This document shows positions 1-6,916 of a stretch of 24,020 nucleotides of DNA, piece after piece. The first letter of the stretch is position 1, and each line of letters begins with the position of its first letter. The DNA comes from JBDSLU01 sp039916225 (GTDB lineage: Bacteria; Acidobacteriota; Vicinamibacteria; Vicinamibacterales; Vicinamibacteraceae): NCBI GenBank assembly GCA_039916225.1, contig JBDSLU010000298.1:1-24020 (forward strand), written 5' to 3'. The position numbers and the translations under genes are program-made. The notes under the pieces were generated by a model that worked only from the letters and a program-made list of their open reading frames with translations, did no database searches and was not told the origin of the DNA.

Positions 1-2
1 AG

Positions 3-1388
3 ACACGCCGGGCGGCGCTCGTCGCTCTCGATCAGATGGGCCGCGATGCCCTGACGTCGACGACGGTCGTGCCGCTCCTCGACGCGGGCGAGAGCGTCGT
101 GCGCGACACGGCCTGGTGGATCGCCGAACGACACCCCGACTGGGGCGAGGCGCTTGGCGGCTACTTCGCCCCGCTGCTCGCGAACCTGCCGGCCGGTGAC
201 GACGAGCGGGCACTCCTCGAACGCCGCCTCGCGCAGTTCGCGGCGACGCCGGCGATTCAGACGCGGCTGGCGCGAACCGCGACGGACGGCGGCGCGAGGG
301 CGCGAGCGCTCGTGCTGAGCGCGATGGCGCAGGCGCGGCTGAAGACACTGCCACACTCCTGGGTGGCGCCGCTCACGGGCCTCCTGACGGCGAGCGAGGC
401 TCGCATGCCAGAACGAGTGCTTGCCGTGCTGCGTGCCTCTCCGCCCGAGAAGGCTGATGCGCCCCTCATCGATGCGGCGCTGCTGGGCGCCGGCCGCGAC
501 GCCGACCTGCCCGTCGCCCTCCGCCTCGAAGCCCTGGCCGCGATGAGTGGCGGATTGCCGCGCGTCGAGCCCGAGGTGTTCACGGTGCTGCAGAAGGCGC
601 TGGCGCCGAGCGAGCCGGTCGCGCTGCGGATGACGGCAGCGTCGATCTTCGGGCGGGCGCGTCTCGATGCGGCGCAGCTGCTGGCGCTGACCGCCGCGAT
701 TCCGGCCGCCGGTCCGATGGAGCTGCCCCGACTCCTGCCGGCATTCGACCAGTCAGTCGACCCCACCATCGGCGCCGCGCTGCTCGACGCCCTGGCGCTC
801 GCCAACGGCCGGTCGAACGTATCGCCGGAACTGCTGCGGCCACGTCTTGCCGCCTATCCGGAGTCGGTGCGGCAGCGCGGCGAGGCGCTGCTGGCCACTT
901 GGCGTTCCGACGCGGCGCGCCAGACCAAGGAGCTCGATTCGCTGATGGCCGGCGTCCGCGCCGGCGGCGATCACATACGTGGTCAACTGCTCTTCAACAG
1001 CCCGAAGGCTGCCTGCAACGCGTGTCATGCCATCGGCTACAAGGGCGGGAAGATCGGCCCCGACCTGACCTCGATCGGGCAGATCCGCAGCGAGCGCGAC
1101 CTGCTCGAGGCGATCGTCTTTCCGAACGCGAGCTTCGCCCGCGGCTTCGAGCCGGTCGTCGTGACGACCACGACGGGGGAGTCGGTGACCGGCGTCCTCA
1201 AGAGTGAAGGCGAGGTCATCGTTCTCGGGCTGGTCGATGGGCAGGAGCGCCGCATCCCGCGGGCCGAGGTCGCCGACCTGCAGCCGGGCGCCATCTCCCT
1301 GATGCCGGCCGGCTTCGCCGAGCAGCTCTCGCGGCAGGAGCTCGCCGATCTGCTGGCGTTCCTGAAGGGCACTCGATGGGGGGCCTGA
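3..1388 (+). CDS. HEAT-repeat protein with C-terminal c-type cytochrome domain (5' end missing)
   Basis: The reading frame is open from base 3, before the first Met codon at 36, so the gene starts upstream of the window. Numbering from that Met, residues 1 to about 290 are Ala/Leu-rich helical repeats of the HEAT type. Residues about 305-448 are a small cytochrome c domain with haem-attachment motif CNACH at 327-331 followed by GPDL. A likely axial Met lies at 423 in SLMPAGF, and the family ending QELADLLAFLKG follows. This is the layout of the 'membrane-bound dehydrogenase / haem-binding' C-termini common in Planctomycetes, Verrucomicrobia and Acidobacteriota. There the missing N-terminal part is often a sugar-dehydrogenase-like propeller, but that part cannot be seen here. 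The protein should be periplasmic and pass electrons to the respiratory chain; its substrate is unknown. A 102-base gap separates it from furA. Confidence 0.85.
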   Translation, partial: TRRAALVALDQMGRDALTSTTVVPLLDAGESVVRDTAWWIAERHPDWGEALGGYFAPLLANLPAGDDERALLERRLAQFAATPAIQTRLARTATDGGARARALVLSAMAQARLKTLPHSWVAPLTGLLTASEARMPERVLAVLRASPPEKADAPLIDAALLGAGRDADLPVALRLEALAAMSGGLPRVEPEVFTVLQKALAPSEPVALRMTAASIFGRARLDAAQLLALTAAIPAAGPMELPRLLPAFDQSVDPTIGAALLDALALANGRSNVSPELLRPRLAAYPESVRQRGEALLATWRSDAARQTKELDSLMAGVRAGGDHIRGQLLFNSPKAACNACHAIGYKGGKIGPDLTSIGQIRSERDLLEAIVFPNASFARGFEPVVVTTTTGESVTGVLKSEGEVIVLGLVDGQERRIPRAEVADLQPGAISLMPAGFAEQLSRQELADLLAFLKGTRWGA

Positions 1389-1461
1389 CGCCGGATGTCC
1401 TGCGTCTAGTCGCGGCCTGCGTCCCGGCAAAGACTGGCACCAGACAAATAATGGAACCACT

Positions 1462-1472
1462 CCAGAATCTGG
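1462..1472. promoter_or_regulatory. Perfect 11-bp palindrome upstream of furA
   Basis: CCAGAATCTGG is an exact inverted repeat (CCAGA-A-TCTGG) whose last base lies 18 bases before the furA GTG. It sits at the end of a locally AT-richer stretch (about 1444-1475) that should carry the furA-katG promoter. FurA-type regulators are known to repress their own promoter, so this is a candidate operator. It does not resemble the classical PerR or Fur box, and I could not place convincing -35/-10 boxes. Confidence 0.3.
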
Positions 1473-1490
1473 GTTAGGCTGCACCTGCCC

Positions 1491-2003
1491 GTGCCGACCG
1501 ATTCAGCAGCCCTGTTCCGCGAACGGGGCATCCAGGTGACCGCCCAGCGACTGGCTGTTCTGCGCGCGGTCTCGGGGCAGCCGCACATCACGGCCGACGC
1601 CGTGGCCGACGTGGTCAGGACCGAGATCGGTGCCATCTCGCTGCAGGCGGTCTATGACGCGCTCGGCCTGCTGGTGTCGGAGGGACTGATTCGGCGCATT
1701 CAGCCCTCCGGCTCGGCGGCCCGCTTCGAGGATCGCGTTGGCGACAACCACCATCACCTGATCTGTCGCAACTGCGGCCGCGTGGTCGATGTCGACTGCG
1801 CGGTCGGCGCGGCGCCGTGCCTCAGCGCCATCGACGATCGCGGCTACGAGATCGACGAAGCCGAAGTCGCCTACTGGGGGCGATGTCCGGACTGTCTCGA
1901 ACAGGCGCGCGCCGGCACGGTCCAAACCCCTTCACCCCTGACCCGCGAAGGCAATCCGCGGAACAGCCACCGGCGACCACGCCGGTCGAACAGCAGAGAC
2001 TAG
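1491..2003 (+). CDS. furA: Fur-family regulator, FurA (peroxide-response type)
   Basis: This is a 170-residue Fur-family repressor expected to sense peroxide or iron and control the adjacent katG. The winged-helix DNA-binding region is clear: RERGIQVTAQRLAVLRAV near residues 9-26, with ISLQAVYDALGLL as recognition helix region. The metal-binding half has NHHHLICRNCG, with Cys92 and Cys95, and CPDC with Cys132 and Cys135, which together form the usual structural zinc site. The segment GDNHHH...DVDCAVG.APCL resembles, from memory, actinobacterial FurA more than proteobacterial Fur. The start is a GTG placed so that the normal N-terminus is complete. No Shine-Dalgarno sequence precedes it, so leaderless translation is possible. 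The last 30 or so residues, after CPDCLEQ, are a low-complexity Arg/Ser/Pro tail that looks non-functional. The katG ATG follows 4 bases after the stop, so the pair is one operon. Confidence 0.9.
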   Translation: MPTDSAALFRERGIQVTAQRLAVLRAVSGQPHITADAVADVVRTEIGAISLQAVYDALGLLVSEGLIRRIQPSGSAARFEDRVGDNHHHLICRNCGRVVDVDCAVGAAPCLSAIDDRGYEIDEAEVAYWGRCPDCLEQARAGTVQTPSPLTREGNPRNSHRRPRRSNSRD

Positions 2004-2007
2004 CGCC

Positions 2008-4188
2008 ATGGAAGACGTTCAGAAGTGCCCGTTCTCGAGCAAGTCGCGCACCGGCCGGATCAACCAGGAATGGTGGCCGGAACGGCTCAACCTGAGCTCC
2101 CTCCACACGAATCACCCGGCGGGTGATCCGATGGACGACGGGTTCGACTACGCGAAGGAATTCCTGTCGCTGGATCTCGCGGCCGTGAAGAAGGACCTCA
2201 CGGCGGTGATGACGGATTCGCAGGACTGGTGGCCGGCCGACTTCGGCCACTACGGGGGCCTGTTCATCCGGATGGCGTGGCACAGCGCCGGCACCTACCG
2301 CATCCACGACGGTCGCGGCGGCGCCGGTTCCGGCCAGATCCGTTTCGCGCCGCTCGGCAGCTGGCCCGACAACGCCAACATCGACAAGGCACGCCGCCTG
2401 CTGTGGCCGATCAAGCAGAAGTACGGCCGCAAGCTGTCGTGGGCCGATCTGATCGTGTTGACCGGCAACGTCGCCCTCGAGTCGATGGGCTTCAAGACGT
2501 TTGGGTTCGCCGGCGGCCGCAAGGACGTCTGGGAGCCCGAGCACGTCAACTGGGGGTCGGAGAGCACCTGGCTCGGTGACGAGCGCTACAGCGGCGACCG
2601 CCAGCTCGCCAATCCTCTAGCCGCGGTGCAGATGGGGCTCATCTACGTGAACCCCGAAGGCCCCAACGGCAAGCCGGATCCGGTCGCCGCGGCGCGGGAC
2701 ATTCGCGAGACGTTCCGCCGCATGGCGATGAACGACGAGGAAACGGTGGCCCTCATCGCCGGCGGCCACTCGTTCGGCAAGACCCACGGTGCCGCGCCGG
2801 CCACGCACGTCGGTCCCGATCCCGAGGGCGGCAACCTCGAGGAACAGGGCTTCGGCTGGAAGGGCGGCTACGAGACCGGTGCGGGCGCGCACGCCATCAC
2901 CAGCGGTCTCGAGGTCACCTGGACCACGACGCCCGTCAAGTGGAGCCATGACTTCTTCACGCACCTGTTCCAGTACGAGTGGGAACTGACCGAGAGCCCC
3001 GCGGGCGCGAAGCAGTGGCAGCCGAAGAACGGCGCTGGCGCGGGCACCGTTCCGAACGCCCATGACCCGTCGAAGAAGATCGCGCCGGGCATGCTGACGA
3101 CGGACCTGGCCCTGCGCGTCGATCCGGCCTACGAGAAGGTGTCGCGCCACTTCTACGAGAACCCGCAGGCGTTCGCCGACGCCTTCGCCAAGGCGTGGTT
3201 CAAGCTGACGCACCGCGACATGGGGCCCATCACCCGGTATCTCGGGCCCGAGGTTCCCAAGGAACCACAAATCTGGCAGGACCCGGTGCCCGCCGTCACG
3301 CACGCGTTGATCGACGAGAAAGACATTGCCAGCCTGAAGGCCGCGATCCTCTCGGCAGGCCTGTCGGTCTCCCAGCTGGTCTCGACTGCCTGGGCCTCGG
3401 CATCGTCCTTCCGCGGCACCGACAAGCGCGGCGGCGCCAACGGCGCCCGGGTCCGCCTGGCGCCGCAGAAGGACTGGGCCGTCAACAACCCGCCCGAACT
3501 GGCGAAGGTGCTAAAAGCCCTGGAGGGGATCCAGAAAACGTTCAACGACGCCCAGGCCGGCGGCAAGAAGCAGGTGTCGGCGGCCGACCTGATCGTGCTC
3601 GGCGGATGCGCGGCCGTCGAAAAGGCTGCCAAGGACGCCGGACACGACGTGAAGGTCCCGTTCACGCCCGGTCGTGCCGATGCCACGCAGGAGCAGACCG
3701 ACGTCGAGTCGTTCGCCGTGCTGGAGCCGGACGCGGACGGGTTCCGCAACTACCTCGGCGAGGGACACGAGGTGCCGGCCGAGCATCTGCTGATCGAGCG
3801 AGCGTTCCGGCTGACGCTGAGCGCGCCCGAGATGACCGCGCTCATCGGCGGTCTGCGCGTCCTGAAGGTGAACGCCGGGCAGGGCGACTGCAGCACCTTC
3901 ACCAAGCAGCCGGAGAAGCTGACCAACGACTTCTTCGTCAACCTGCTCGACATGGGCACCGAGTGGAAGCCGACGACACCCGCGGCGCACGCCTTCGAGG
4001 GGACCTGCCGGAAGAAGGGCGATCCTCGCTGGACGGCCAGCCGCGTCGACCTCGTCTTCGGATCGAACTCCGAGCTTCGGGCGTTCGCCGAGGTCTACGC
4101 CTGCTCCGACTCGCAGGAGAAGTTCACGCGCGACTTCGTGGGCGCGTGGGACAAGGTCATGAACCTCGACCGGTTCGACCGCGTCTGA
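2008..4188 (+). CDS. katG: Catalase-peroxidase KatG
   Basis: This is a 726-residue cytoplasmic haem enzyme that destroys hydrogen peroxide by catalase and peroxidase reactions. The length is normal for the duplicated-domain family. The distal pocket residues are Arg88, Trp91 and His92 in RMAWHSAG. The covalent Met-Tyr-Trp adduct that gives catalase activity is intact as Trp91, Tyr213 (GLIYVNPEG) and Met239 (FRRMAMND). The spacing of 122 and 148 residues is the same as in Mycobacterium tuberculosis KatG (107/229/255). The proximal haem ligand is His254 in GGHSFGKTHG. The mobile Arg of the catalase cycle is Arg410 in GPITRYLGP. There is no signal peptide. It is co-transcribed with furA, and the only ribosome-binding signal is a weak AGAG, so translation may be coupled to furA. 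The gene ends 15 bases from a converging gene. Confidence 0.98.
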   Translation: MEDVQKCPFSSKSRTGRINQEWWPERLNLSSLHTNHPAGDPMDDGFDYAKEFLSLDLAAVKKDLTAVMTDSQDWWPADFGHYGGLFIRMAWHSAGTYRIHDGRGGAGSGQIRFAPLGSWPDNANIDKARRLLWPIKQKYGRKLSWADLIVLTGNVALESMGFKTFGFAGGRKDVWEPEHVNWGSESTWLGDERYSGDRQLANPLAAVQMGLIYVNPEGPNGKPDPVAAARDIRETFRRMAMNDEETVALIAGGHSFGKTHGAAPATHVGPDPEGGNLEEQGFGWKGGYETGAGAHAITSGLEVTWTTTPVKWSHDFFTHLFQYEWELTESPAGAKQWQPKNGAGAGTVPNAHDPSKKIAPGMLTTDLALRVDPAYEKVSRHFYENPQAFADAFAKAWFKLTHRDMGPITRYLGPEVPKEPQIWQDPVPAVTHALIDEKDIASLKAAILSAGLSVSQLVSTAWASASSFRGTDKRGGANGARVRLAPQKDWAVNNPPELAKVLKALEGIQKTFNDAQAGGKKQVSAADLIVLGGCAAVEKAAKDAGHDVKVPFTPGRADATQEQTDVESFAVLEPDADGFRNYLGEGHEVPAEHLLIERAFRLTLSAPEMTALIGGLRVLKVNAGQGDCSTFTKQPEKLTNDFFVNLLDMGTEWKPTTPAAHAFEGTCRKKGDPRWTASRVDLVFGSNSELRAFAEVYACSDSQEKFTRDFVGAWDKVMNLDRFDRV

Positions 4189-4203
4189 CGCGTGACCTGA
4201 ACG

Positions 4204-5082
4204 TCAGTCCGCCGCCGCGAGGTTGGCGAACTGACGCTTCAGGGCGTTGACCCGGGCCAGGTAGTGTCGCGGGTCGTGGTCGCCGCAGCGCTGGCCGCCG
4301 GTGAAACGGAAGCCCCGGCGCACGTATCCGTCACCGGCGCCGCCGCCACACAGGTGGATGATCGTCGCAAGGTCCTGCCGCTGCTGCAGCGACGCGGACT
4401 GCCGGCCGTGGCGGGCGAGGCTCTGCGCGACGGTCCGATCCAGCAGCGCGGCGGTCATCTCCACGGCATGACCGGCCACCACCCGCGTGTAGAGCGAGTT
4501 GAACCAGCACGAGTCGAGGTCGTTCCAACGGCCGGCCTCGACGACCACGTGATCGTGGATGCAGTAGCGCTGCGCTTCGGCGAACGTCCCGTCCGTGAGC
4601 TGAAACATCCCGACCGCGCTCGAGGCCGGCCGATAGAGCTCGAAGGGGTTCCAGCTGAATCGCCACCGCCAGTAGGTGAGAGCCGCGGGGTTGCCGCTGC
4701 TCTCCACCTGGGCCAGGGCCGCCAGCAAGTCCGGGGTGATGACCGCGGTGGAATGCGCGTCGAACAGCGAGCCGTATTGCTGCCAGGTCTGCCCTGGCAC
4801 CTTGGCCCGTGACGCGCTGACGGCGCCGAACACTTCCGCTGGTTTGCGCGCTACCTGAACCAGCCAGTTCACGGGCACCCAGACGGCCACCAGCAGTGCC
4901 GTCGCGACGATGATCTGGACCACGGGCGGGGCGACTCGGAAGACACTGAACGCACGTCGCCAGGCGCGCGCCGCCGAGCGGCGCACGCGACCGCGGGGCC
5001 CGATCGACTTGAAGACGGCCCGCATGATCATCGCGTGGGGTGCGACGGGCATCCAGCCATTATCGAGCATCCGCGCGGCCAT
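4204..5082 (-). CDS. Membrane-anchored lytic-transglycosylase-like (lysozyme-fold) protein
   Basis: The protein has about 292 residues: an Arg-rich N-terminus, one membrane segment near residues 52-76 (PPVVQIIVATALLVAVW) and a periplasmic domain. In that domain ALAQVESSGNPAA holds the likely catalytic Glu127, and SAVGMFQLTDGTFAEA follows about 30 residues later. That Glu-Ser-x-Gly-Asn then Gly-hydrophobic-Phe-Gln pattern is typical of SLT-type lytic transglycosylases, which cut peptidoglycan glycan strands. The C-terminal half has four Cys residues and is otherwise unrecognised. The ATG at 5082 is preferred; an in-frame TTG at 5118 and ATGs at 5070, 5031 and 5025 are alternatives, and none has a good ribosome-binding site. 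It lies 66 bases downstream of the sigma-factor gene on the same strand, with a 9-bp hairpin between. Co-transcription is possible but uncertain. Confidence 0.75.
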   Translation of the reverse strand: MAARMLDNGWMPVAPHAMIMRAVFKSIGPRGRVRRSAARAWRRAFSVFRVAPPVVQIIVATALLVAVWVPVNWLVQVARKPAEVFGAVSASRAKVPGQTWQQYGSLFDAHSTAVITPDLLAALAQVESSGNPAALTYWRWRFSWNPFELYRPASSAVGMFQLTDGTFAEAQRYCIHDHVVVEAGRWNDLDSCWFNSLYTRVVAGHAVEMTAALLDRTVAQSLARHGRQSASLQQRQDLATIIHLCGGGAGDGYVRRGFRFTGGQRCGDHDPRHYLARVNALKRQFANLAAAD

Positions 5083-5118
5083 GCTGCCTGAACCGGAGCG
5101 GCAGCCGTCGAGCTGCAA

Positions 5119-5152
5119 CTAGTGGCCCGAAACGACTGATACAGGCCACTAG
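5119..5152 (-). terminator. Perfect 9-bp inverted repeat at the end of the sigma-factor gene
   Basis: CTAGTGGCC at 5119-5127 and GGCCACTAG at 5144-5152 are exact inverted repeats with a 16-base loop. The TAG stop codon of the sigma-factor gene (5149-5151) lies inside one arm. There is no T-run after the stem in the minus-strand direction, so it is not a textbook intrinsic terminator. It could be a Rho-dependent end, an attenuator before the transglycosylase gene, or a protein-binding site. Confidence 0.45.
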
Positions 5153-6435
5153 GTAGTCCGCGTGATCGCGGCGTCACATTCCGCCAGGCGCCGGTCCAGG
5201 TAGCGCCGTTCGGCCGGATTCGTGACGAGCGTCAACGCGCGGCGATAGGCGCGGGCGGCGGCGTCGAACCGTCCCTGACGCCTCGACAAGTCCGCCTGTG
5301 ACGCCGGCAGCAGGTAGTAGCTCGCGAGATCCGGGTGCTGTTCCAGGCGCGCGATCCATGTCAGCGCGCGATCGACGTCGGTCGCGAGACCGAGCGCGAC
5401 GGCCGCATTCAGTTCGACGATGGGCGTCGGCAGGTGCTGCAGCAGGGCGCGGTAGAGCGCGGCGATCTGGGGCCAGTCCGTCGCGGCGGCGGTGTCGGCC
5501 CGCGCGTGCAGCGCCGCGATCGCGGCCTGAATCTGATACGGCCCCGGCGCGCCGTGCGTCAGCGCCTCGTCCAGCAGGGCCACGCCTTCGTCGATCTGCC
5601 GGTGCTGCCAGCGACCGCGATCCTGTTCTTCGAGCGGCACGAGCTCCCCGTCGGCGGTGAGGCGGGCAGGACGACGCGCGTCGGTCAGGAGCATCAGCGC
5701 CAGCAGGCCGCTCGACTCGCTCGACTCGGGCAGCAGTTCCACCGCAACGCGGGCGAGACGGATGGCTTCCGCCGCCAGGTCCGGACGGACGAGCGAGGGC
5801 GCGTCCGTCGAGGCGTATCCCTCGTTGAAGATCAGGTAGAGCACCGACAGGACGACGTCGATGCGCTCGCGCAGCCTGGCCCGCGGCGGCACCTCGTAGG
5901 CGATCCGTGCGACGTGGATCTTCCGCTTCGCCCGGACGAGACGCTGCGCGGTCGTTGGTTCGGGCTCGACGAAGGCGCGCGCGATCTCGCGCGTCGTCAG
6001 GCCGCCGAGGGTGCGCAGCGCCAGCGTCTTCTGCGCCTCGGGCGACAGCGCCGGATGGCAGCACACGAAGAGCAGCCGAAGCCGGTCGTCGTCGATGCCC
6101 GACGGGTCCGCGGGCTCGGGCTCGTCGCCAGCAGCGACAGGCATCTCGATCGGGCCGGCGCCAGCGACGTCGTCGTCGAGCGGCGCATTCCGCTTTCGCC
6201 GCGTGGTCTCGCGCCGCAGGGCATCGACCAGCACCCGCCGCGACACGGTATTGATCCAGGCGCCGGGCTGGGCCGGGAGTCCATCCCGGCGCCAGACCAC
6301 CAGCGCCCGCGCGTAGGCTTCCTGCAGTGCGTCCTCGGCCGCGTCGAAATCGCCGCCGGTCAGACGGATGAGCCCGGCGAGCACGCGCGGGCCGTCCGTC
6401 CGGGCGACCTTGTCGACGATGCGGTTCAGCAGCAC
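5149..6435 (-). CDS. ECF42-type sigma factor with C-terminal TPR-like extension
   Basis: This is a 428-residue RNA polymerase sigma factor. The sigma2 region covers residues about 10-80 (GDFDAAEDALQEAYARAL, then PGAWINTVSRRVLVDALRRE). The sigma4 region covers about 118-172 (LALRTLGGLTTREIARAF, then QRLVRAKRKI). A long extension follows, starting with VLYLIFNEGYAST (about 198-210) and QDRGRWQHRQIDEG (271-284) and ending in helical TPR-like repeats (about 285-425). That extension, with a DGPF/YCII gene next door, defines the ECF42 group. In that group the extension controls activity in place of a classical anti-sigma factor. The start is GTG, 18 bases after the YCII stop and in the same frame, with no strong ribosome-binding site, so translational coupling is likely. 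The pair should be autoregulated from the promoter at 6831-6856. Confidence 0.93.
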   Translation of the reverse strand: MLLNRIVDKVARTDGPRVLAGLIRLTGGDFDAAEDALQEAYARALVVWRRDGLPAQPGAWINTVSRRVLVDALRRETTRRKRNAPLDDDVAGAGPIEMPVAAGDEPEPADPSGIDDDRLRLLFVCCHPALSPEAQKTLALRTLGGLTTREIARAFVEPEPTTAQRLVRAKRKIHVARIAYEVPPRARLRERIDVVLSVLYLIFNEGYASTDAPSLVRPDLAAEAIRLARVAVELLPESSESSGLLALMLLTDARRPARLTADGELVPLEEQDRGRWQHRQIDEGVALLDEALTHGAPGPYQIQAAIAALHARADTAAATDWPQIAALYRALLQHLPTPIVELNAAVALGLATDVDRALTWIARLEQHPDLASYYLLPASQADLSRRQGRFDAAARAYRRALTLVTNPAERRYLDRRLAECDAAITRTT

Positions 6436-6453
6436 GCCGGAAGCCCGAGGGCG

Positions 6454-6804
6454 TCACTCACCCATGCCGAGCGGACGGATCTCGACCGTGCCCGAGCCCA
6501 TCGCCGGCATCTTCTCCGCCCAGTCGATGGCCTGGTCGAGGGTGTCCACGTCGACGATGTAGTAACCGCCCAGTTGCTCCTTCGTCTCGGCGAAGGGGCC
6601 GTCGGACGTCTTGGGTTTGCCGTTGGTGAAGCGGATACTGGTCGCCGTCGCCACCGGCTGCAGCTCGTAGCCGCCCCGCATCACACCGGCCTGGACCATC
6701 GCCTCCGAGTAGGCACCGTGCTTCTCGTAGACCTTGGCCAGGTCCTCTTTCGACATCGACGTCCACTCGCGCTCGTCACCGTAGATCAGCAGAATGTATT
6801 TCAC
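6454..6804 (-). CDS. DGPF-motif YCII-domain protein, partner of ECF42 sigma factor
   Basis: This is a 116-residue cytoplasmic protein of the YCII-related family. It starts VKYILLIYGDE, carries the signature TSDGPFAETKEQLGGYYIVD with DGPF at 68-71, and ends with GTVEIRPL. The GTG start is chosen because AAGGAGGA lies 6 bases upstream and the family's normal N-terminus begins there. A longer open frame reaching 7089 is only read-through into promoter DNA and antisense of the next gene. DGPF proteins are the hallmark genomic partner and usual target of ECF42 sigma factors. Their biochemical role is not established, and the fold is related to a ferredoxin-like dimer with a suspected enzymatic His/Asp site. 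It is the first gene of the operon. Confidence 0.93.
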   Translation of the reverse strand: MKYILLIYGDEREWTSMSKEDLAKVYEKHGAYSEAMVQAGVMRGGYELQPVATATSIRFTNGKPKTSDGPFAETKEQLGGYYIVDVDTLDQAIDWAEKMPAMGSGTVEIRPLGMGE

Positions 6805-6810
6805 GCTCGG

Positions 6811-6818
6811 TCCTCCTT
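6811..6818 (-). promoter_or_regulatory. Strong ribosome-binding site that fixes the YCII start
   Basis: On the minus strand AAGGAGGA precedes the GTG at 6804 with 6 bases between. It is an almost full anti-16S match and rules out the longer upstream reading frame. Confidence 0.85.
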
Positions 6819-6830
6819 GTCTGCCATGTT

Positions 6831-6856
6831 GACGCGGAGGCCCGTGCGGATCGACA
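6831..6856 (-). promoter_or_regulatory. Candidate ECF42-dependent promoter (TGTCGA-N16-CGTC)
   Basis: On the minus strand TGTCGA (6856-6851) is followed after 16 bases by CGTC (6834-6831). From memory, published ECF42 target promoters have TGTCGA at -35 and CGA/TC at -10, so both boxes match. A transcript starting 6-8 bases after CGTC would have a leader of about 20 bases containing the AAGGAGGA site, which is a sensible geometry. The sigma factor encoded in the same operon would therefore drive its own expression. Confidence 0.7.
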
Positions 6857-6863
6857 TCCGCAC
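6844..6863. repeat. Perfect 20-bp palindrome over the ECF42 -35 box
   Basis: GTGCGGAT (6844-6851) and ATCCGCAC (6856-6863) are exact 8-bp inverted repeats separated by 4 bases. The centre and inner arms contain the TGTCGA -35 box of the YCII-ECF operon. The site lies between that operon and the divergent amidohydrolase gene. It looks like an operator for a dimeric regulator that could block sigma binding. It may instead be a chance hairpin. Confidence 0.55.
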
Positions 6864-6902
6864 CGCCCGGTCCACGGTCCGTCCTGCAAGTGACAGATTC
6901 TA

Positions 6903-6908
6903 AAGGAG
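6903..6908 (+). promoter_or_regulatory. Ribosome-binding site deciding the amidohydrolase start
   Basis: AAGGAG lies 8 bases upstream of the ATG at 6917 and falls inside the longer frame that begins at 6890, so it argues for the shorter protein. Confidence 0.8.
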
Positions 6909-6916
6909 AGTCTTCG

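Noticed and set aside
4180..4192. CGCGTCTGACGCG palindrome at the katG stop as a terminator
   Set aside because: The one-base centre cannot form a hairpin loop of useful size, and such CG palindromes are common in this composition.
5335..6903. A 522-residue open frame on the plus strand
   Set aside because: Antisense to the ECF42 sigma and YCII genes, Arg-rich, with no recognisable family.
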